64,000 nucleotides of DNA from an uncultured Bacteroides sp. (GTDB lineage: Bacteria; Bacteroidota; Bacteroidia; Bacteroidales; Bacteroidaceae): positions 146,664 through 210,663 of the forward strand of contig CAAFTU010000054.1 of the NCBI GenBank assembly GCA_900766005.1. Direction: 5' to 3'. The position numbers and the translations under genes were made by a program. The notes beneath the pieces were generated by a model. The model was not told the DNA's origin. It did no database searches and saw nothing but the letters and a program-made list of their open reading frames with translations. Positions 18,301 through 26,155 of this stretch are shown piece by piece (position 1 is the stretch's first letter; each line of letters begins with the position of its first letter).

Positions 18301-18420
18301 TGCCAAAGCCGCTGCAGAAACTTGCAACAGACACGCCAGTGCCACGACGCTTTTCAGCCGGATGGCTTTTGCGGGTAGATGTTGAAGAAAGCGGTTCTTC
18401 ATTGCATTCAAATTTTCCAT
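15358..18420 (-). CDS. SusC/RagA-family TonB-dependent transporter
   Basis: 1020 residues. A signal peptide (start MENLNA or the ATG six codons in; ends AAALAQ) precedes a carboxypeptidase-like domain (KTITGTVTDAVHEPLIGASV). The SusC hallmark ETVVIGYGSAKKRDLTGSI comes next, then the plug domain and a 22-strand barrel ending in Phe (FGLNLTF). It imports oligosaccharides with energy from TonB, together with the SusD encoded downstream. First gene of the three-gene minus-strand operon SusC-SusD-GH3/GH144. No exact TAnnTTTG box was found in the 196-bp gap upstream, and no ECF sigma, anti-sigma or hybrid two-component regulator is in the locus. Confidence 0.95.
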   Translation of the reverse strand: MENLNAMKNRFLQHLPAKAIRLKSVVALACLLQVSAAALAQPKTITGTVTDAVHEPLIGASVLIQGTSTGTVTDLNGQYALTASPEDVLVFSYVGTLSQHVKVGAQTVINVTLKENSQLLGETVVIGYGSAKKRDLTGSITNIKGDEIANKPAMNPLSSLQGKVAGVQIINSGRAGADPEVRIRGTNSINGYQPLYIVDGLFNDNINFLNPEDIESMEILKDPSSLAIFGVRGANGVIIITTKKAKEGQTLIHVNTSFGFKKVTDKVKLVNGPQFKELYAEQLQNQGDAPFDFSGWEANTNWQDEIFQTAFITNNNISITGASPKHRFYLSVGYAYEQGNIKHEKFSKVTLNANNDFQLNDNLKVGFQFNGARLLPADSKQVLNALRAAPIAPVYNEEHRLYAVLPEFQKAQIDNPMVDVAVRANTTKAENYRASGSLFGEINFLKHFNFKATFSLDYVNNNGRTYTPVIRMYDPTVKGDIVTLSTGKTAVSQLKENEMKVQSDYVLTYSNHFGKGHQLTATVGFTTYYNSFSRLDGARKQGVGLLIPDNPDKWFLSIGDAATATNGSSQWERSTLSLLARVIYNYKGKYLFNGSFRRDGSSAFSYTGNEWQNFFSLGAGWVMSEESFLKDISWLDMLKLKASYGTLGNQNLSKAYPAEPLLTNAYSAVFGKPSIIYPGYQLSYLPNPNLRWEKVEAWEAGLETNLLHNRLHLEGVYYKKNTKDLLAEVPGISGTTPGIGNLGEIQNSGVEIALSWRHQIGEWNYSIGANLTTIRNRVKSLVQDGYVLIAGDKQQSHTLAGHPIGYFYGYKVAGVYQSQADIDASPKNTLATVTPGDLKFADINGDGQITPEDRTQIGNPTPKVTYGFTLGAGYRNWSLDINLMGQGGNQLFRTWDNYNFAQFNYLDQRRNRWHGEGTSNSQPLLNSRHSINSLNSDYFIESGRFFRIRNVQLAYSFDKKLLEKIRLQALKVYVNVQNLKTWKHNTGYTPELGGSAISFGSDNGSYPVPAVYTFGLNLTF

Positions 18421-18522
18421 ATGCTACAGTTTAGGTTGAAGTCTTTTGCCGCTCACACAGGGTGAGTGTTATCACAGGAACAAATGAAATGCAAAAAAGA
18501 TTAGGCGAAGGGGAATTTATGT

Positions 18523-18582
18523 TTGTATAAAGAAACCCATCGGCCGGATGGATGCTGACTGAATGTCATCCGGCCAATGGGT
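18523..18582 (-). terminator. Terminator after the PfkB kinase gene
   Basis: A long hairpin: ACCCAT-CGGCCGGATG pairs with CATCCGGCC-A-ATGGGT, with about 16 nt of loop. On the minus strand it is followed by TTTCTTTATA. It separates the kinase from the SusC operon. Confidence 0.8.
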
Positions 18583-18616
18583 ATATGGGGTGATGTTTTG
18601 TCTGTATATCGTTGCT

Positions 18617-19507
18617 TTAGTACAGCTCTTTCATTGTCTGCATGCACTGGATGACCTCTTCTTTGGTGCCGCTGAACGGTCCCGATTTCTCGATTTTCAA
18701 GGTCGACATGGCAGCGGCGAAGCGACCGGCTTCGGCAATGCCGGCACCCAATACACGCTGATACAGGTAGCCGATGGTATAGGTGTCACCGCATCCGGTA
18801 GCATCAACGATGTGTCTGGGCTGGTAGGCCGGAATCCGGTAGAAGTCGGTACCGTCATAAATGAGTGACCCCATACTTCCCAAGGTCACGAGCACTTCTT
18901 TCACTCCCCAGTCATGTAGCTGGCGGGCTGCTTCATGGGCGTCCGAAGAGCCTGTCAGCACTTCCATTTCATGTTCATTGACTTTGAGGAAATGAATGTA
19001 CTGCAGTGCCTCCCGCTTGTCGGTCCAGTCGATGGGATACACCTGGGTGTCGCGCACTTCCCGCAGATATCCTTGTGAGTCTACGGCGATGCGGCCTTTT
19101 GGGGCCAGGTATTTAATGACATCCAATGAAAAATCATCCGCCAGCAAAGAGCCTAAGTGGAAGATTTCGGCGTCGATAGTCTGCAACTGGTTCACAGTGA
19201 AAGGGTCTGCTTTGGCCAGCACACGCTGAGTGCGGTCATCGGGGTTGGCACCATAGATGTTTTCGAAATAGACAGAGTGCTGGCTGGGCAATGCGCTGAC
19301 TTGGATGCCCATGTGGCGCAAATCTTCAACGACCTTCATCTCGGTGGCTCCTACCGCTGTGACCAACGCATAGTCGATATCCTTGAATGGGTGGATGGCA
19401 TGTGAACAATAGAAAGCCGTTCCACCTGGCATATAGACAGTTTGTTGGGGGGTAACCACCTTATCTAAGGTGATGTGACCAATGCAGCAGAGTTGATGTT
19501 TCTTCAT
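18617..19507 (-). CDS. PfkB-family carbohydrate kinase
   Basis: 296 residues. The ribokinase-fold N-terminal motif is CIGHITLDKV with MPGGTAFYCSHAI. The C-terminal PfkB signature 2 is VDATGCGDTYTIGYL, where Asp241 is the expected catalytic base and GCGD forms the anion hole. It phosphorylates a sugar or nucleoside with ATP; the substrate cannot be told from sequence. The start codon lies only about 12 nt beyond the U-run of the tRNA-Leu terminator. Its promoter must therefore overlap the tRNA or terminator, or it is expressed by read-through. A strong terminator separates it from the SusC operon, so it is probably not part of that locus. Confidence 0.88.
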   Translation of the reverse strand: MKKHQLCCIGHITLDKVVTPQQTVYMPGGTAFYCSHAIHPFKDIDYALVTAVGATEMKVVEDLRHMGIQVSALPSQHSVYFENIYGANPDDRTQRVLAKADPFTVNQLQTIDAEIFHLGSLLADDFSLDVIKYLAPKGRIAVDSQGYLREVRDTQVYPIDWTDKREALQYIHFLKVNEHEMEVLTGSSDAHEAARQLHDWGVKEVLVTLGSMGSLIYDGTDFYRIPAYQPRHIVDATGCGDTYTIGYLYQRVLGAGIAEAGRFAAAMSTLKIEKSGPFSGTKEEVIQCMQTMKELY

Positions 19508-19519
19508 GTTTTGTGAATT

Positions 19520-19552
19520 AAAAAAGCCTTCAAGAATTGTTCTTGAAGGCTT
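19520..19552 (-). terminator. Terminator after tRNA-Leu
   Basis: A perfect 13-bp stem (AAGCCTTCAAGAA / TTCTTGAAGGCTT) with a 3-nt loop. On the minus strand the RNA ends in six U (complement of 19520-19525). Confidence 0.93.
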
Positions 19553-19567
19553 CTAGTTTATTTTTTG

Positions 19568-19649
19568 TGCGGATGATAGGACTCGAACCTACACGCCTCG
19601 CGGCACCAGATCCTAAGTCTGGCGCGGCTACCAATTACGCCACATCCGC
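19568..19649 (-). tRNA. tRNA-Leu (anticodon UAG)
   Basis: 82 nt on the minus strand. Acceptor arms GCGGATG / CATCCGC with discriminator A. The anticodon stem-loop is CCAGA-CTTAGGA-TCTGG, giving anticodon UAG. There is a long variable arm (type II, as expected for Leu) and a T-loop GGTTCGAGTCC. The CCA end is not encoded. It lies 71 bp after the S41 peptidase gene and is followed by a strong terminator. Confidence 0.96.
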
Positions 19650-19720
19650 ATGATGTGCTTTTGTTAAGCGGTGCAAAGATAGGAACAATTTCCGATTCCA
19701 CAAATTTTTTCTGCAGAAAG

Positions 19721-20782
19721 TTATTTGCTGAGCAGTTGGAAGGCTTTTTCAATCAGGGGGTCTTTCCGTTGTGATTCTTTGTCTCCCTGGGCCAATCCTT
19801 CTTCCAATAGCTGGTCCATGTTCACATAAACATCGGGAGCAATGCCTTCTTCCAACGGCTGGCGGTGTTTGTCGTAATGGGGACTGGCAGAGAAGCGGAT
19901 GCTCCATCCGTTGGGCAGTTCGGACGTAAAGGGCAGCCCCGAGCCTCCGCCGGTGCGGTCGCCCACCTGGATAATCCGGGGTTCTTCGCCCTCTTTGTTG
20001 ACACTTCGCATCAGATTGACAAAATCGTTGGTGGCGCTGTAGCAGCGTCGGTTGGTAAGCAGTACTACTTTTTTTTGCCAGCGGATGCTGTTGGAGGGTT
20101 CCAGGTAAATGGGTTCCAGTTCCGAAAAATCGTTGTGTCCCGGTCCGGTCTTGTGCTGGATGTAGCCGGTCAGTATCTTCTCGTTGGTAAAGCGGGCGGC
20201 AATGCGGGAAGAATTGGTGAGGTTTCCTCCACCATTGTCGCGTACGTCAATAATCAGTCCGTTGCAGAGGCGCAGATAGTACAGCACTTCATCCAGGTTG
20301 CCGTTGCCTACCCCGTTGCTGAAACTCTCGTAGCGGATATAGCCGATGTTATTGTCGAATATCTTGTATTTGAGTCCTGCTGAGGTGCGGTAGCCGGAAC
20401 TGGCACTTCCCAGATAATAGTTGTAGAGAATGTCTTCTCTGTAATTCCAAGGGTAGCCCTGATACCAGGCATCATAGAAAGAAACCCGGCTGGCAGAGGA
20501 CAGGTTGACGTGTCCGTCTTTCAGTTGGTAGAGCATGTCGCTGAGGATATCAAACAGGTCATCGTTGCTGATGCCGGGCTTGACCCATTTGCGGTATTGG
20601 TTATAAACGGCATCCCAGTCAACCTGTTTGGTCTCAAGGAAGCAGTATTGTTCGTCGATGATTTTCCACAATTGTTCGAAGTTGCCTACCGGATCGTCGG
20701 CAAAGTGCTCTTCTTTGATACAGCCGGTGAATAGGGGCAGCGAACAGAGCAGGCAAAATAGGGATAAGAGGATTGTTTTCAT
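19721..20782 (-). CDS. S41-family peptidase lipoprotein
   Basis: 353 residues from ATG 20782 (a TTG two codons upstream is less likely). Lipobox LPLFTGC then IKEE. An N-terminal helical region (QLWKIIDEQYCFLETKQVDWDAV) precedes the tail-specific-protease core: GLIIDVRDNGGG strand, then the nucleophile Ser in RRCYSATNDFV, then GDRTGGGSGLPFTSELPNG. In CtpA-type enzymes a Lys follows the GxTxG segment; here that position is Gly, as in many Bacteroidales S41 proteins as I recall. The PDZ domain is reduced or absent. It is expected to be periplasmic or surface-anchored. It starts 2 bp after the stop of the DUF3316-like gene, so the two are co-translated in the parC operon. Confidence 0.88.
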   Translation of the reverse strand: MKTILLSLFCLLCSLPLFTGCIKEEHFADDPVGNFEQLWKIIDEQYCFLETKQVDWDAVYNQYRKWVKPGISNDDLFDILSDMLYQLKDGHVNLSSASRVSFYDAWYQGYPWNYREDILYNYYLGSASSGYRTSAGLKYKIFDNNIGYIRYESFSNGVGNGNLDEVLYYLRLCNGLIIDVRDNGGGNLTNSSRIAARFTNEKILTGYIQHKTGPGHNDFSELEPIYLEPSNSIRWQKKVVLLTNRRCYSATNDFVNLMRSVNKEGEEPRIIQVGDRTGGGSGLPFTSELPNGWSIRFSASPHYDKHRQPLEEGIAPDVYVNMDQLLEEGLAQGDKESQRKDPLIEKAFQLLSK

Positions 20783-20784
20783 TG

Positions 20785-21648
20785 TCAATAAGCACTAAGG
20801 GATGCAGGCAAGGCCAGGTTGGTTTTTTTGTTGGGAAGGCGGTAAAGTTCCTTCACTACCCCCACCATGAACACATGTGAATAGGTGTGTGTCTTGAGGT
20901 GGTTCACTTTATACTGCTGCAGGTCGGCCAGGTAGCTGAAACGCATGTTCGTTTTTCCTATAGGAAGGTCCACCGTGAGCAACTGACGCAGGGAAGGCTG
21001 GTTGTGGAGCGATGTGAACCGCACCACGCCGCTGGCATGTCCCAATGAGAATATCTCGTAGTACGACTGGCCATAGTGAGGTGAGAACAGCATGCCCATG
21101 ACCGGCAAGTTGACCTGGTATCGCAAGGTCAGAGGATAGTGTTTGACTTTCAAGTGCCAGATGGCCATGCCGGAAGCATCCAGGTTGATGTAAGCTCTGG
21201 CAGAAGCCGGATTGTTGGAATTGCGTAGGTTGTACACAAATCCTCCGTTCAGGTCGAGCAATCCTCCGGCCAGCAGTTTGAAGTTCTCCGTCAGGCGGAA
21301 CTGATAATGCAGCCCGTAGTTCCAGTTGACAAGGCCCGAGAACATATTGTTGTTGTCGGCCCGGTTGTGGGTATATCCCAAATCGGCCTGAAAGAAATTC
21401 TGCACAGAGACATTTCCGTCGAACAGTCTGGTCATGCGGATGGTTTCCCGTGACAGACGGAAATCAATGCCTTTGTATTCCTGCGGAGAGAGATAAGTGT
21501 CGAACACATTGGTAAATCCTACACCATACGAGGTAGCACGCGTCACGTAACGGTGTACATCGTCTAACTCCTCCGTCTCTTGTCCGAACGAGGGGAGAGA
21601 AGTTATTAACAGGGCTGTTAATAAAATATAGGCTTTGAATAGCTTCAT
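20785..21648 (-). CDS. DUF3316-like outer-membrane protein
   Basis: 287 residues with a signal peptide ending SLPSFGQ. The mature protein is built from amphipathic beta strands (GLVNWNYGLHYQFRL, MRFSYLADLQQYKV, HVFMVGVVKELYRL), consistent with a small outer-membrane barrel. I assign DUF3316 from the overall pattern. Function unknown. The start is 1 bp after the parC stop and the end is 2 bp before the S41 peptidase start, a very tight three-gene unit. Such linkage to topoisomerase IV probably reflects shared expression rather than shared function. Confidence 0.65.
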   Translation of the reverse strand: MKLFKAYILLTALLITSLPSFGQETEELDDVHRYVTRATSYGVGFTNVFDTYLSPQEYKGIDFRLSRETIRMTRLFDGNVSVQNFFQADLGYTHNRADNNNMFSGLVNWNYGLHYQFRLTENFKLLAGGLLDLNGGFVYNLRNSNNPASARAYINLDASGMAIWHLKVKHYPLTLRYQVNLPVMGMLFSPHYGQSYYEIFSLGHASGVVRFTSLHNQPSLRQLLTVDLPIGKTNMRFSYLADLQQYKVNHLKTHTYSHVFMVGVVKELYRLPNKKTNLALPASLSAY

Positions 21649-21649
21649 C

Positions 21650-24292
21650 CTAAAAAATCTTCATTTGTCCGGTAATCTCATCAATAATATCTCCTTCACT
21701 CTTGCCTTGGTCCGGATCCAGATTCTCGGGTTCCTCTTTCTCCTCTTCTGCTTTCTCCTGCACTTGGGGGAAGCGGGTCGGTTCCAGTTCGTTGATGGTT
21801 TCCACCGTGTAAGTGGTAAGTCGCTTTCCTTTCGCTTTGAATCCTTTCACGGCAATGAACTCTTCTGCGTCCACTTCCATCGGTTCGCGGAACTGGTCGT
21901 TGCCGCCAAATACCACTTCCAACCGGGGGTAATACTCATCGGTCAGCAGGATGAGGCGGTTGTGCTTGTTTTCACCCAGATAGTTCTGCTTCCGGTTGCT
22001 GTTTTCAAAACAGAATCGTTTCAGGTAAGCATAGTTCTGCTGGTCGGCATCATAGAGTGCTGCCGTCCATACCTTATTCGGGTCAAATTTTTCAACAATA
22101 CTCACGTTGTCTTCGTAGTGATTGCTCACATCGAAGTTGGTGGTGTAGAAATCACCGTTGTTGAGCACCACTAGAATGGTGTCATTGCTTTGGAATTCAC
22201 CCAAGTATTCACCGCGGTCATCGTAGTTGAGGCGCAGCACATCCCGGTCGAACCACACCTTGCGTCCGCCCAGTGTGGAGCCTCCTCGCTGTTTCAGCAC
22301 AATCTTGTGCACCGGAAGGCGGGTCAGGATAACGCCGCGGGCTTGCCGCCCTTTGATGCCTACCTGGCTGAAGTCTTCCTCGAAAATGATGCGCCGTACA
22401 CGCGGGTTGGGCTTCAGGGTCACCTTGATGACTTCGGCTTCTCCGTTTGGGTTGGCGCTGAAATACGTAATGCGGGAGTCGGGTTTGCCTTGCGTGACAT
22501 CATATTCGCGGTCGCGCACCACGGAAGTAACGGCAAAGCGCTTCACATAGGTGGTGCCGTCCTTTCCGTCCCGGTAGGCCACATTGTAGATGGTACGCTT
22601 GTCGTTTTTCTTGAAAATCTGGATGTGAATGACGTTCTTGCCGATAAATTTCTTGTCGGCTACCGGAGTCACCATATAGCGTCCGTCTCGATAAAAGATG
22701 ATGACGTCGTCTATATCGGAACAGTTGGCTACAAACTCGTCTTTCTTCAACGACGTACCGATAAATCCTTCCTCACGGTTGATGTAAAGCTTTTCGTTGG
22801 CTTCCACCACTTTGGTGGCTTCAATCGTATCGAAATTACGCAGTTCGGTGCGTCGGGGGAAATTCTTTCCGTATTTGGTTTTGAGCATCTGATACCAATT
22901 GATGGTATATTCCACGATATGCGTCAGGTGATGGTCGATTTCTGCCACATCTTCTTTCATGCGGGCAATCAGTTCGTCAGCCTTGTCGGAGTTGAACTTC
23001 AAGATACGGCCCATCTTGATTTCCATCAATCGCAGGATATCCTCCTTCGTTACCTCCCGTATGAATTGCGGATAGAACGGAGTGAGACGCTTGTCGATGT
23101 GTGCGCAAGCGGCATCCATATCCTTGGCTTGCTCAAATTCTTTGTCTTTATAAATGCGCTCTTCGATAAATATCTTTTCGAGCGAGGAGAAATGAAGGGC
23201 TTCCAGGATTTCTCCCTTTCGGATTTCCAGTTCCTTTTTCAGCAGGTTCAAGGTGTTGTCTGCCGATTTTTTCAGCACTTGGCTCACCGTGAGGAAATGG
23301 GGTTTGCGTTCATCAATGACACAGCAGTTGGGGGATATGCTGACTTCACAGTCGGTGAAAGCATAAAGGGCATCGATGGTCTTGTCCGAAGAAGTGCCCG
23401 TTGCCAGATGCACCAGAATCTCCACATTGGCAGCTGTGTTGTCGTCCACCTTTCGGATTTTGATTTTCCCTTTGTCAACGGCTTTCAGGATAGAGTCTAT
23501 GACCGATGAAGTGGTCTTGCCATACGGAATCTCCGTAATGGCCAGTGTCTTGTTGTCTATTTTGTTGATTTTGGCACGTACCTTCACACTGCCGCCCCGT
23601 TCGCCGTCATTGTATTTCGATACATCGATGGAACCTCCTGTCTGGAAGTCGGGATACAGTTCGAAGGGCTTTCCCTGCAGGTAGTGGGCAGCCGCATCAC
23701 AAAGTTCGTTGAAGTTGTGTGGCAAAATTTTGGACGACAATCCCACGGCAATACCTTCCACTCCTTGCGCCAGCAAGAGCGGAAACTTGACCGGAAGCGT
23801 AATCGGTTCCTTATTTCGTCCGTCGTAAGACAGTTTCCATTCCGTAGTCTTCGGATTGAAGACCACGTCCAAAGCGAATTTGGAAAGACGGGCTTCGATG
23901 TAACGGGGAGCAGCGGCTCCGTCACCGGTGAGGATGTTACCCCAGTTTCCCTGACAGTCAATCAGCAAATCTTTCTGGCCCAGCTGCACCAGGGCATCAC
24001 CGATAGAAGCATCACCGTGCGGATGAAACTGCATGGTGTGTCCCACAATGTTGGCCACCTTGTTGTATCGTCCGTCGTCCAGGCGCTTCATCGAATGGAG
24101 AATACGTCGCTGCACCGGTTTCAGTCCGTCGTTGATGTGAGGAACTGCACGCTCCAGAATCACATACGAGGCATAATCCAGAAACCAGTTCTGGTACATG
24201 CCCGACAACTGATGCTTAATGCTTTCATTCCGTACGTCGGCCGGTTTGTAATCTGAATGTCCTTCGGGTATTTCGTTTATTTCGTCACTCAT
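21650..24292 (-). CDS. parC: DNA topoisomerase IV subunit A
   Basis: 880 residues. The GyrA/ParC breakage-reunion domain is at the N-terminus: DYASYVILERAVPHINDGLKP, the quinolone-region segment HPHGDASIGDALVQ (about 90-103) and the active-site Tyr131 in AAPRYIEARLS. The C-terminal half has degenerate beta-pinwheel blades and an acidic tail. The absence of a canonical GyrA box and the 'D(G)RYNKVANIVG' form favour ParC over GyrA. It forms a heterotetramer with ParE to decatenate daughter chromosomes. parE is not in this window. First gene of a minus-strand unit with the DUF3316-like protein and S41 peptidase. Confidence 0.9.
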   Translation of the reverse strand: MSDEINEIPEGHSDYKPADVRNESIKHQLSGMYQNWFLDYASYVILERAVPHINDGLKPVQRRILHSMKRLDDGRYNKVANIVGHTMQFHPHGDASIGDALVQLGQKDLLIDCQGNWGNILTGDGAAAPRYIEARLSKFALDVVFNPKTTEWKLSYDGRNKEPITLPVKFPLLLAQGVEGIAVGLSSKILPHNFNELCDAAAHYLQGKPFELYPDFQTGGSIDVSKYNDGERGGSVKVRAKINKIDNKTLAITEIPYGKTTSSVIDSILKAVDKGKIKIRKVDDNTAANVEILVHLATGTSSDKTIDALYAFTDCEVSISPNCCVIDERKPHFLTVSQVLKKSADNTLNLLKKELEIRKGEILEALHFSSLEKIFIEERIYKDKEFEQAKDMDAACAHIDKRLTPFYPQFIREVTKEDILRLMEIKMGRILKFNSDKADELIARMKEDVAEIDHHLTHIVEYTINWYQMLKTKYGKNFPRRTELRNFDTIEATKVVEANEKLYINREEGFIGTSLKKDEFVANCSDIDDVIIFYRDGRYMVTPVADKKFIGKNVIHIQIFKKNDKRTIYNVAYRDGKDGTTYVKRFAVTSVVRDREYDVTQGKPDSRITYFSANPNGEAEVIKVTLKPNPRVRRIIFEEDFSQVGIKGRQARGVILTRLPVHKIVLKQRGGSTLGGRKVWFDRDVLRLNYDDRGEYLGEFQSNDTILVVLNNGDFYTTNFDVSNHYEDNVSIVEKFDPNKVWTAALYDADQQNYAYLKRFCFENSNRKQNYLGENKHNRLILLTDEYYPRLEVVFGGNDQFREPMEVDAEEFIAVKGFKAKGKRLTTYTVETINELEPTRFPQVQEKAEEEKEEPENLDPDQGKSEGDIIDEITGQMKIF

Positions 24293-24360
24293 AAATTCTA
24301 TTTCGCTTTGCTTTTACCACCAAATATCTTCCTGATTTCGTTCAGAAAGAGTTGTCCACG

Positions 24361-24368
24361 CAAAAATA
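24361..24368 (-). promoter_or_regulatory. Likely -7 box of the parC promoter
   Basis: The minus strand reads TATTTTTG, matching TAnnTTTG, with a leader of about 65 nt to the parC ATG. The -33 region is poor. The remaining bases of this 309-bp divergent gap (24369-24541) show no coding frame or structured RNA that I can see. Confidence 0.45.
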
Positions 24369-24541
24369 CGAAATTAATTCATAAGAGGACGAAAAAGCTT
24401 TCACGTTTTTTAGCTGCAGACCATTGTCAGCAGCGGTTTTTACGGATGAAAATGGGGCAGTAAGTGAGGAAAGAAAGGGGGGAAGAGGCCGTGAATAAGA
24501 TAAATTAATACCCTTGCTGTAATACTTAAGAGATAAATGCC

Positions 24542-24549
24542 TATCTTTG
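24542..24549 (+). promoter_or_regulatory. -7 box of the glyS promoter
   Basis: TATCTTTG matches TAnnTTTG, 52 bp before the ATG. A TTG at 24514 is somewhat far (25 bp) for a standard -33. Confidence 0.55.
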
Positions 24550-24601
24550 TGGCACTTTTTATGAATAAGAAAAAATCAAATTAATAGATATAAATAAGAA
24601 A

Positions 24602-26143
24602 ATGGCACAAGAAGACGTTTTTAAGAAATTGGTATCACATTGCAAAGAGTATGGTTTCGTATTTCCTTCAAGTGATATCTACGACGGATTAGGCGCTGTG
24701 TATGATTACGGTCAGATGGGCGTTGAACTGAAAAATAACATCAAGAAATATTGGTGGGACAGCATGGTGCTGTTGCACGAAAACATTGTCGGTATTGATT
24801 CGGCTATTTTTATGCATCCTACCATTTGGAAGGCTTCCGGACACGTGGATGCTTTCAATGACCCTTTGATTGACAACAAGGACTCTAAGAAACGTTATCG
24901 TGCCGATGTGTTGATTGAAGACCAGCTGGCAAAGTACGACGAAAAAATCAACAAAGAGGTGGCTAAGGCTGCCAAGAGATTTGGTGAGGCTTTCGACGAG
25001 GCTCAGTTCCGCTCTACAAATGCCCGTGTATTGGAGCATCAGGCTAAACGTGATGCTTTGCACGAACGTTTTTCCAAGGCTTTGAATGATAACAACCTCG
25101 AAGAACTCCGTCAGATTATTCTGGATGAAGAAATCGTATGTCCGATTTCTGGTACGAAGAACTGGACAGAAGTGCGTCAGTTCAACCTGATGTTCTCTAC
25201 AGAAATGGGTTCTACATCGGATGGTTCAATGAAGGTATATCTCCGTCCTGAAACGGCTCAGGGTATTTTTGTAAACTACCTGAATGTGCAGAAGACAGGC
25301 CGTATGAAGGTTCCTTTCGGTATCGCTCAAATCGGTAAGGCTTTCCGTAACGAGATTGTAGCCCGTCAGTTTATCTTCCGTATGCGTGAGTTCGAACAGA
25401 TGGAAATGCAGTTCTTCGTGAAACCGGGAACAGAACTCGACTGGTTCAAGAAATGGAAAGAAATCCGCTTGAAATGGCACAAGGCACTGGGCTTCGGTGA
25501 TGATCACTATCGTTATCACGACCATGACAAACTGGCTCACTATGCAAATGCGGCTACTGATATCGAATTCCTGATGCCGTTTGGTTTCAAGGAAGTGGAA
25601 GGTATCCACTCGCGTACCAACTTCGACTTGTCTCAGCACGAGAAATTCTCGGGTAAGAATATCAAGTATTTCGATCCGGAATTGAACGAATCGTACACTC
25701 CGTATGTCATCGAGACTTCTATCGGTGTAGACCGTATGTTCTTGAGTATCATGAGTGCTGCTTATAAGGAAGAAAAACTGGAAAATGGCGAAACTCGCGT
25801 CGTGTTGAAATTGCCTGCAGCGCTGGCTCCAGTGAAACTGGCTGTGATGCCGTTGGTGAAGAAAGACGGGCTGCCTGAAAAGGCTCGCGAAATCATTGAT
25901 GGCCTGAAGTTCCACTTCCACTGCCAATATGATGAAAAAGACAGTATCGGTAAGCGCTACCGCCGTCAGGATGCCATCGGTACTCCGTACTGTGTAACGG
26001 TGGACCATCAGACGTTGGAGGACAACTGCGTAACATTGCGTAACCGTGACACAATGGAACAAGAACGTGTGGCTATTTCTGAATTGAACAATATCATTGC
26101 AGACAGAGTGAGCATCACTTCTTTGTTGAAAACTTTACAATAA
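24602..26143 (+). CDS. glyS: Glycyl-tRNA synthetase, single-chain (eukaryote/archaeal type)
   Basis: 513 residues. Class II synthetase joining glycine to tRNA-Gly. Opening KKLVSHCKEYGFVFPSSDIYDGLGAVYDYG; motif 2 FRNEIVARQFIFRMREFEQME; motif 3 near IETSIGVDRMFLSIM. The C-terminal anticodon-binding domain starts about 405 (PVKLAVMPLVKKDGLPEKA). The length fits the dimeric alpha2 type rather than the alpha2-beta2 GlyQ/GlyS type. Codon use is strongly biased to GGT/GCT-type codons as expected for high expression. An FKBP-like lipoprotein gene follows 12 bp later. Confidence 0.97.
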   Translation: MAQEDVFKKLVSHCKEYGFVFPSSDIYDGLGAVYDYGQMGVELKNNIKKYWWDSMVLLHENIVGIDSAIFMHPTIWKASGHVDAFNDPLIDNKDSKKRYRADVLIEDQLAKYDEKINKEVAKAAKRFGEAFDEAQFRSTNARVLEHQAKRDALHERFSKALNDNNLEELRQIILDEEIVCPISGTKNWTEVRQFNLMFSTEMGSTSDGSMKVYLRPETAQGIFVNYLNVQKTGRMKVPFGIAQIGKAFRNEIVARQFIFRMREFEQMEMQFFVKPGTELDWFKKWKEIRLKWHKALGFGDDHYRYHDHDKLAHYANAATDIEFLMPFGFKEVEGIHSRTNFDLSQHEKFSGKNIKYFDPELNESYTPYVIETSIGVDRMFLSIMSAAYKEEKLENGETRVVLKLPAALAPVKLAVMPLVKKDGLPEKAREIIDGLKFHFHCQYDEKDSIGKRYRRQDAIGTPYCVTVDHQTLEDNCVTLRNRDTMEQERVAISELNNIIADRVSITSLLKTLQ

Positions 26144-26155
26144 TTTTGTAGACGA

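Noticed and set aside
21603..21624. Inverted repeat TTATTAACAG-GG-CTGTTAATAA resembling the array motif
   Set aside because: It lies inside the signal-peptide codons of the DUF3316-like gene (Ile-Leu-Leu-Thr-Ala-Leu-Leu-Ile) and is probably a by-product of repeated Leu/Ile codons.
22190..23509. 439-codon plus-strand frame inside parC
   Set aside because: Antisense to an intact topoisomerase gene; no domain and composition typical of a reverse-strand shadow.
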